This document shows, piece by piece, positions 60,030 through 64,000 of a stretch of 64,000 nt of DNA. Source of the DNA: Streptomyces qaidamensis (GTDB lineage: Bacteria > Actinomycetota > Actinomycetes > Streptomycetales > Streptomycetaceae); assembly GCF_001611795.1 (NCBI RefSeq), contig NZ_CP015098.1, positions 3,286,001 through 3,350,000 of the forward strand, written 5' to 3'. Numbering within the stretch: position 1 is the first letter of the stretch; every line of letters begins with the position of its first letter. Made by a program: the position numbers and the translations under genes. Below the pieces are notes generated by a model that was given only the letters and a program-made list of their open reading frames with translations, ran no database searches and was not told the DNA's origin.

Positions 60030-61187
60030 TTACAGGCCCATGTCCTTGGCGATGATCGACTTCATGATCTCGCTCGTGCCGCCGTAGATGCGGTTGACGC
60101 GGTTGTCCGCGTACAGGCGGGCGATGGGGTACTCGTTCATGAAGCCGTAGCCGCCGTGCAGCTGGAGGCAGCGGTCGATGACGCGGTGGGCGACCTCGGT
60201 GCAGAACAGCTTCGCGGAGGCGGCCTCGGCGGGGGTGAGCTCGCCGGCGTCCAGGGCCTCGGTGGCGCGGTCGGCGACGGCCTCGGCGGCGTCCAACTCG
60301 GCCTGGCAGGCGGCCAGCTCGAACTTGGTGTTCTGGAAGGACGCGACCGTCTTGCCGAAGACGGTGCGGTCCTGGACGTACTGCTTGGCGAACCGGATGG
60401 CGGCCTTGGCCTGGGCGTAGGCGCCGAAGGCGATGCCCCAGCGCTCGGAGGCCAGGTTGTGGCCGAGGTAGTAGAAGCCCTTGTTCTCCTCGCCGAGGAG
60501 GTCCTCGACGGGCACCTTGACGTCGACGAACGCCAGCTCGGCGGTGTCGGAGGTCTTCAGGCCGAGCTTGTCGAGCTTGCGGCCGACGGAGTAGCCCTCG
60601 GACTTGGTGTCGACGGCGAAGAGGGAGATGCCGTGGCGGCGGTCCTCGGCGGTCGGGGCGGAGGTGCGGGCGCAGACGATCATGCGGTCGGCGTGCACGC
60701 CGCCGGTGATGAAGGTCTTGGCGCCGTTGAGGACGTAGTGGGTGCCGTCCTCGCTGAGCTTGGCGGTGGACTTCATGCCCGCGAGGTCGGAACCGGTGCC
60801 CGGCTCCGTCATCGCGATGGCCCACATCTCCTCGCCGCTGACGAACTTCGGGAGGAAGCGCTTCTTCTGCTCGTCGGTGGCGAGCATCTTGATGTACGGC
60901 AGGGCGAGCAGCACGTGCACGCCGGAGCCGCCGAAGGCGACGCCCGCGCGAGCGGTCTCCTCATAGAGGACGGCCTCGAACTTGTGGCTGTCCAGGCCCG
61001 CGCCGCCGAACTCCTCGGGGACGTTGATGCCGAAGATGCCCAGCTCACCGAGCTTGTAGTAGAAGTCGCGGGGCGCCTGGCCCGCCGCGAACCACTCGTC
61101 GTACACGGGTACGACCTCGGCCTCGATGAAGGCGCGAAGGGTCTCCCGGAACGCCTCGTGATCCTCGTTGAACACCGTACGGCGCAC
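60030..61187 (-). CDS. Acyl-CoA dehydrogenase
   Basis: A 385-residue FAD-dependent acyl-CoA dehydrogenase. GTG 61187 follows GGAGGTGGCGGC and gives the common Streptomyces start VRRTVFNEDHEAFRETLRAF. FAD-binding blocks are AMTEPGTGSDLAGMKSTAKL and FITGGVHADRMIVCART. The C-terminal domain has VQDRTVFGKTVASFQNTKFE and LHGGYGFMNEYPIARLYADN, with RIYGGTSEIMKSIIAKDMGL. The catalytic Glu position common to medium/long-chain enzymes (YGGTSEI) is in the usual place. Chain-length preference is unknown. It heads an operon with tesB. Confidence 0.92.
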   Translation of the reverse strand: MRRTVFNEDHEAFRETLRAFIEAEVVPVYDEWFAAGQAPRDFYYKLGELGIFGINVPEEFGGAGLDSHKFEAVLYEETARAGVAFGGSGVHVLLALPYIKMLATDEQKKRFLPKFVSGEEMWAIAMTEPGTGSDLAGMKSTAKLSEDGTHYVLNGAKTFITGGVHADRMIVCARTSAPTAEDRRHGISLFAVDTKSEGYSVGRKLDKLGLKTSDTAELAFVDVKVPVEDLLGEENKGFYYLGHNLASERWGIAFGAYAQAKAAIRFAKQYVQDRTVFGKTVASFQNTKFELAACQAELDAAEAVADRATEALDAGELTPAEAASAKLFCTEVAHRVIDRCLQLHGGYGFMNEYPIARLYADNRVNRIYGGTSEIMKSIIAKDMGL

Positions 61188-61316
61188 GCCGCCACCTCCA
61201 GGACTCCGCATGTCTAAGCGCTTGCTCAGCCAAAGATACCGGCCAGTATTGAGACGCGTCCAGGGTGGGGCCGGGGTGGGCGGGGTAACGCTCGTCACGC
61301 TGCACGAGGCCGGGGA

Positions 61317-61575
61317 TCAGAGTCGATCATCCTCGCTGGGCCGCCACAGCCAGCGCAGAGCGTCCGGCAGCAGGACGCCGCCGTGGTTGAGGCTGTGTCC
61401 GCCGTCCCCCAGGACAAGGCGGAAGTCGTAGCCCGCTTCAGCGAGAGCGGCTGCCACGCGCGGCGGTGAAGGCGCAGTTGCCGCCGCTGCTACCGCCGCA
61501 GATGCCCCACCTTTCGGGCGACCGGGCGATGGCATACCGCTCCGCGACCTGCGGGATGACCTCGGAAACCCCCCG
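61317..61575 (-). pseudogene. Remnant of an enterochelin-esterase-like (esterase D) gene
   Basis: On the minus strand one frame keeps RYAIARSPERWGICGGSSGG and NCAFTAA, the nucleophile region (GxSSGG) of Fes-like alpha/beta hydrolases. About 40 bp later another frame has VAAALAEAGYDFRLVLGDGG and HSLNHGGVLLPDALRWLWR, the C-terminal catalytic His region. In intact enzymes these are separated by about 90 residues, and roughly 150 residues precede the nucleophile. Both the 5' end and the central part are missing and the frames differ, so this is a decayed gene. GC-rich dispersed repeats lie on its 5' side. Confidence 0.72.
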
Positions 61576-61726
61576 GGGGCACAGAGGGCGAAGCCCCCGC
61601 CCGGGTCGGGGGCGGAGCCCCGGGGCGGGCCGGTCTTCCGGCCCACGGCTACCGGCGGATGGGCGGGAAACCCCCGGGGGCACAGAGGGCGAAGCCCCCG
61701 CCCGGGTCGAGGGCGGAGCCCCGGGC
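61564..61726. repeat. Two copies of a 61-62-bp GC-rich Streptomyces repeat
   Basis: Copy 1 (61564-61625) and copy 2 (61666-61726) share GGAAACCCCCGGGGGCACAG, GGGCGAAGCCCCCGCCCGGG and GGGCGGAGCCCCGG with only single-base differences, 102 bp apart. Each contains two short palindromes (GGGCGAAGCCC, GGGCGGAGCCCC). Sequences of this kind recur in Streptomyces intergenic regions. They sit where the 5' half of the esterase gene should be. Confidence 0.7.
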
Positions 61727-61780
61727 GAGTCCAGCCTGCCGGCTGACGGGTCCGGGTGGGTGGTGGGTGTGCGAAGGCCC

Positions 61781-62374
61781 CTAGACCCCCGCCGCCGCGA
61801 ACGCCCCCCGGGCCATCCGGTGCAGCAGCTCCGCCGTAGCCCCCCGCCCGGGGAGCGACCCGCCCCTGCCCAGATGCGGCGTCGAGTTCAGCAGCCCGAA
61901 CACCGAGTGCACGGCCGACCGGGCCGCAGGCTCCCCGAGCCCCGGGTACACCTCCCGGACCACCCCCACCCACAGCTCCACGTACTGCCGCTGCAGCTGC
62001 CGCACCATCTTCCGGTCACTGTCCCGCAGGCGATCCAGCTCCCGGTCGTGCAGGGTGATCAGAGGCCGGTCATCGAGCGCGAAGTCGATATGCCCCTCGA
62101 TCAGCGAGTCGAGCACCTGCTCCGCCCCACCCCCGTCCACCTCCGTCAGCCTCCGCTTCGCCCCGGTCAGCAACTGCCCGCTGATCCCCACCAGCAGCTC
62201 CGCGAGCATCGCGTCCTTGCCCGCGAAGTGCCGGTACAGCCCGGGCCCGCTGATCCCGACCGCGGCACCTATCTCGTCGACTCCGACCCCGTGGAAGCCC
62301 CGCTCGGCGAACAGCCGCGCGGCCTCCTTGAGGATCTGCTCGCGGCGGGTGGAGGCGTCGGTTCTGGTGGCCAT
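61781..62374 (-). CDS. TetR-family transcriptional regulator
   Basis: A 197-residue TetR regulator. The HTH is REQILKEAARLFAERGFHGV and GVDEIGAAVGISGPGLYRHF with AGKDAMLAELLVGIS. The C-terminal ligand domain (SLIEGHIDFALDDRPLITLH, AVHSVFGLLNSTPHL) is of the type controlling fatty-acid or branched-chain acyl-CoA genes. It is divergent from a methylcrotonyl-CoA carboxylase beta-subunit gene. Two GTTA-centred palindromes in the 87-bp gap are its probable operators, so it likely represses both itself and the carboxylase operon. Confidence 0.9.
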   Translation of the reverse strand: MATRTDASTRREQILKEAARLFAERGFHGVGVDEIGAAVGISGPGLYRHFAGKDAMLAELLVGISGQLLTGAKRRLTEVDGGGAEQVLDSLIEGHIDFALDDRPLITLHDRELDRLRDSDRKMVRQLQRQYVELWVGVVREVYPGLGEPAARSAVHSVFGLLNSTPHLGRGGSLPGRGATAELLHRMARGAFAAAGV

Positions 62375-62396
62375 GAGAACAATTCTAGACAGGGAG

Positions 62397-62441
62397 GTTA
62401 GCGGTCGTTAACCTGAAGGAAATGCGTTAACGCTCATTAAC
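62397..62441. promoter_or_regulatory. Twin TetR operators between regulator and mccB
   Basis: GTTAGCGGTCGTTAAC (62397-62412) and GTTAACGCTCATTAAC (62426-62441) are two 16-bp near-palindromes of the form GTTAnCGnnCnTTAAC, 29 bp apart centre to centre. They match the operator style of TetR regulators of leucine and fatty-acid catabolism in actinobacteria and lie in the shared promoter region. Confidence 0.75.
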
Positions 62442-62461
62442 AAGGTGAGGGGACCCGCAGG

Positions 62462-64000
<1,539 letters not shown>

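Overview
The window is about 70 % G+C and its coding sequences have strongly G/C third codon positions. Its gene families (citA-type citrate synthase, CsoR-controlled copper genes, ribose operon, DUF397 and DUF5753 regulator pairs, Tat-secreted enzymes, PucR, CGNR and MarR-GNAT regulators) are those of a Streptomyces chromosome. No tRNA, rRNA or CRISPR array was seen.

Layout. (1) 1-2990 is the integrase-proximal end of a decaying integrated element: the start of an ATPase-like gene at the left edge, a DUF2742-like gene broken across three frames, a small zinc-ribbon protein, an XRE regulator broken at a G8 run, and a tyrosine integrase interrupted by an in-frame amber codon. (2) 3029-8522 (minus) is a myo-inositol catabolism operon, iolC - aldolase - iolB remnant - iolD - iolA, in which iolB survives only as an 85-codon scrap. 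(3) 8963-13365 holds a small HTH protein, a zinc alcohol dehydrogenase and a copper chaperone/copper ATPase operon behind a CsoR-type operator. (4) 14068-19116 holds citrate synthase, RecD2-type helicase, two small membrane proteins and a GNAT acetyltransferase. (5) 19361-25199 (minus) is a ribose operon, rbsR-rbsA-rbsCB-rbsK-rbsD, in which permease and binding protein are one polypeptide. (6) 25425-33648 contains a cupin, two RibD/DHFR-like proteins, an MBL-fold hydrolase divergent from a CGNR regulator, an XRE/DUF5753-DUF397 set with two small partner genes, a MerR/dehydrogenase pair and a MarR-GNAT fusion. (7) 34052-38570 is a LacI-controlled sugar or polyol catabolic operon (Gfo/Idh/MocA oxidoreductase, DUF993 protein, TIM-barrel isomerase). 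(8) 38753-53713 has a beta-propeller-like protein, a deletion scar fusing remnants of an EamA transporter and a LysR regulator, a Tat-secreted GH3 hexosaminidase, a lipoprotein, an S37 peptidase, a fused asymmetric ABC exporter, and several secreted proteins. (9) 53730-58113 is an agmatinase/ThDP-enzyme operon divergent from a PucR regulator. (10) 58248-64000 has a phosphatase-like protein, an acyl-CoA dehydrogenase/thioesterase pair, an esterase remnant among GC-rich repeats, and a TetR regulator divergent from a methylcrotonyl-CoA carboxylase beta subunit that runs off the right edge.

The genes are mostly nutrient-responsive catabolic modules, each with a local regulator and a recognisable operator (ribose, inositol, sugar acid, copper, guanidino compound, acyl-CoA). 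At least six genes are broken or remnant (DUF2742-like, XRE, integrase, iolB, EamA/LysR, esterase). Some of these rest on single-base indels and should be checked against reads; the amber codon, the 17-bp duplication and the large deletions are harder to explain as sequencing errors. I saw no wholly new defence or biosynthetic system. The observations most worth following are the RbsC-RbsB fusion with its intercistronic hairpin, the iolB loss, the EamA/LysR scar, the asymmetric ABC exporter and the small-protein/DUF397 regulator cluster.
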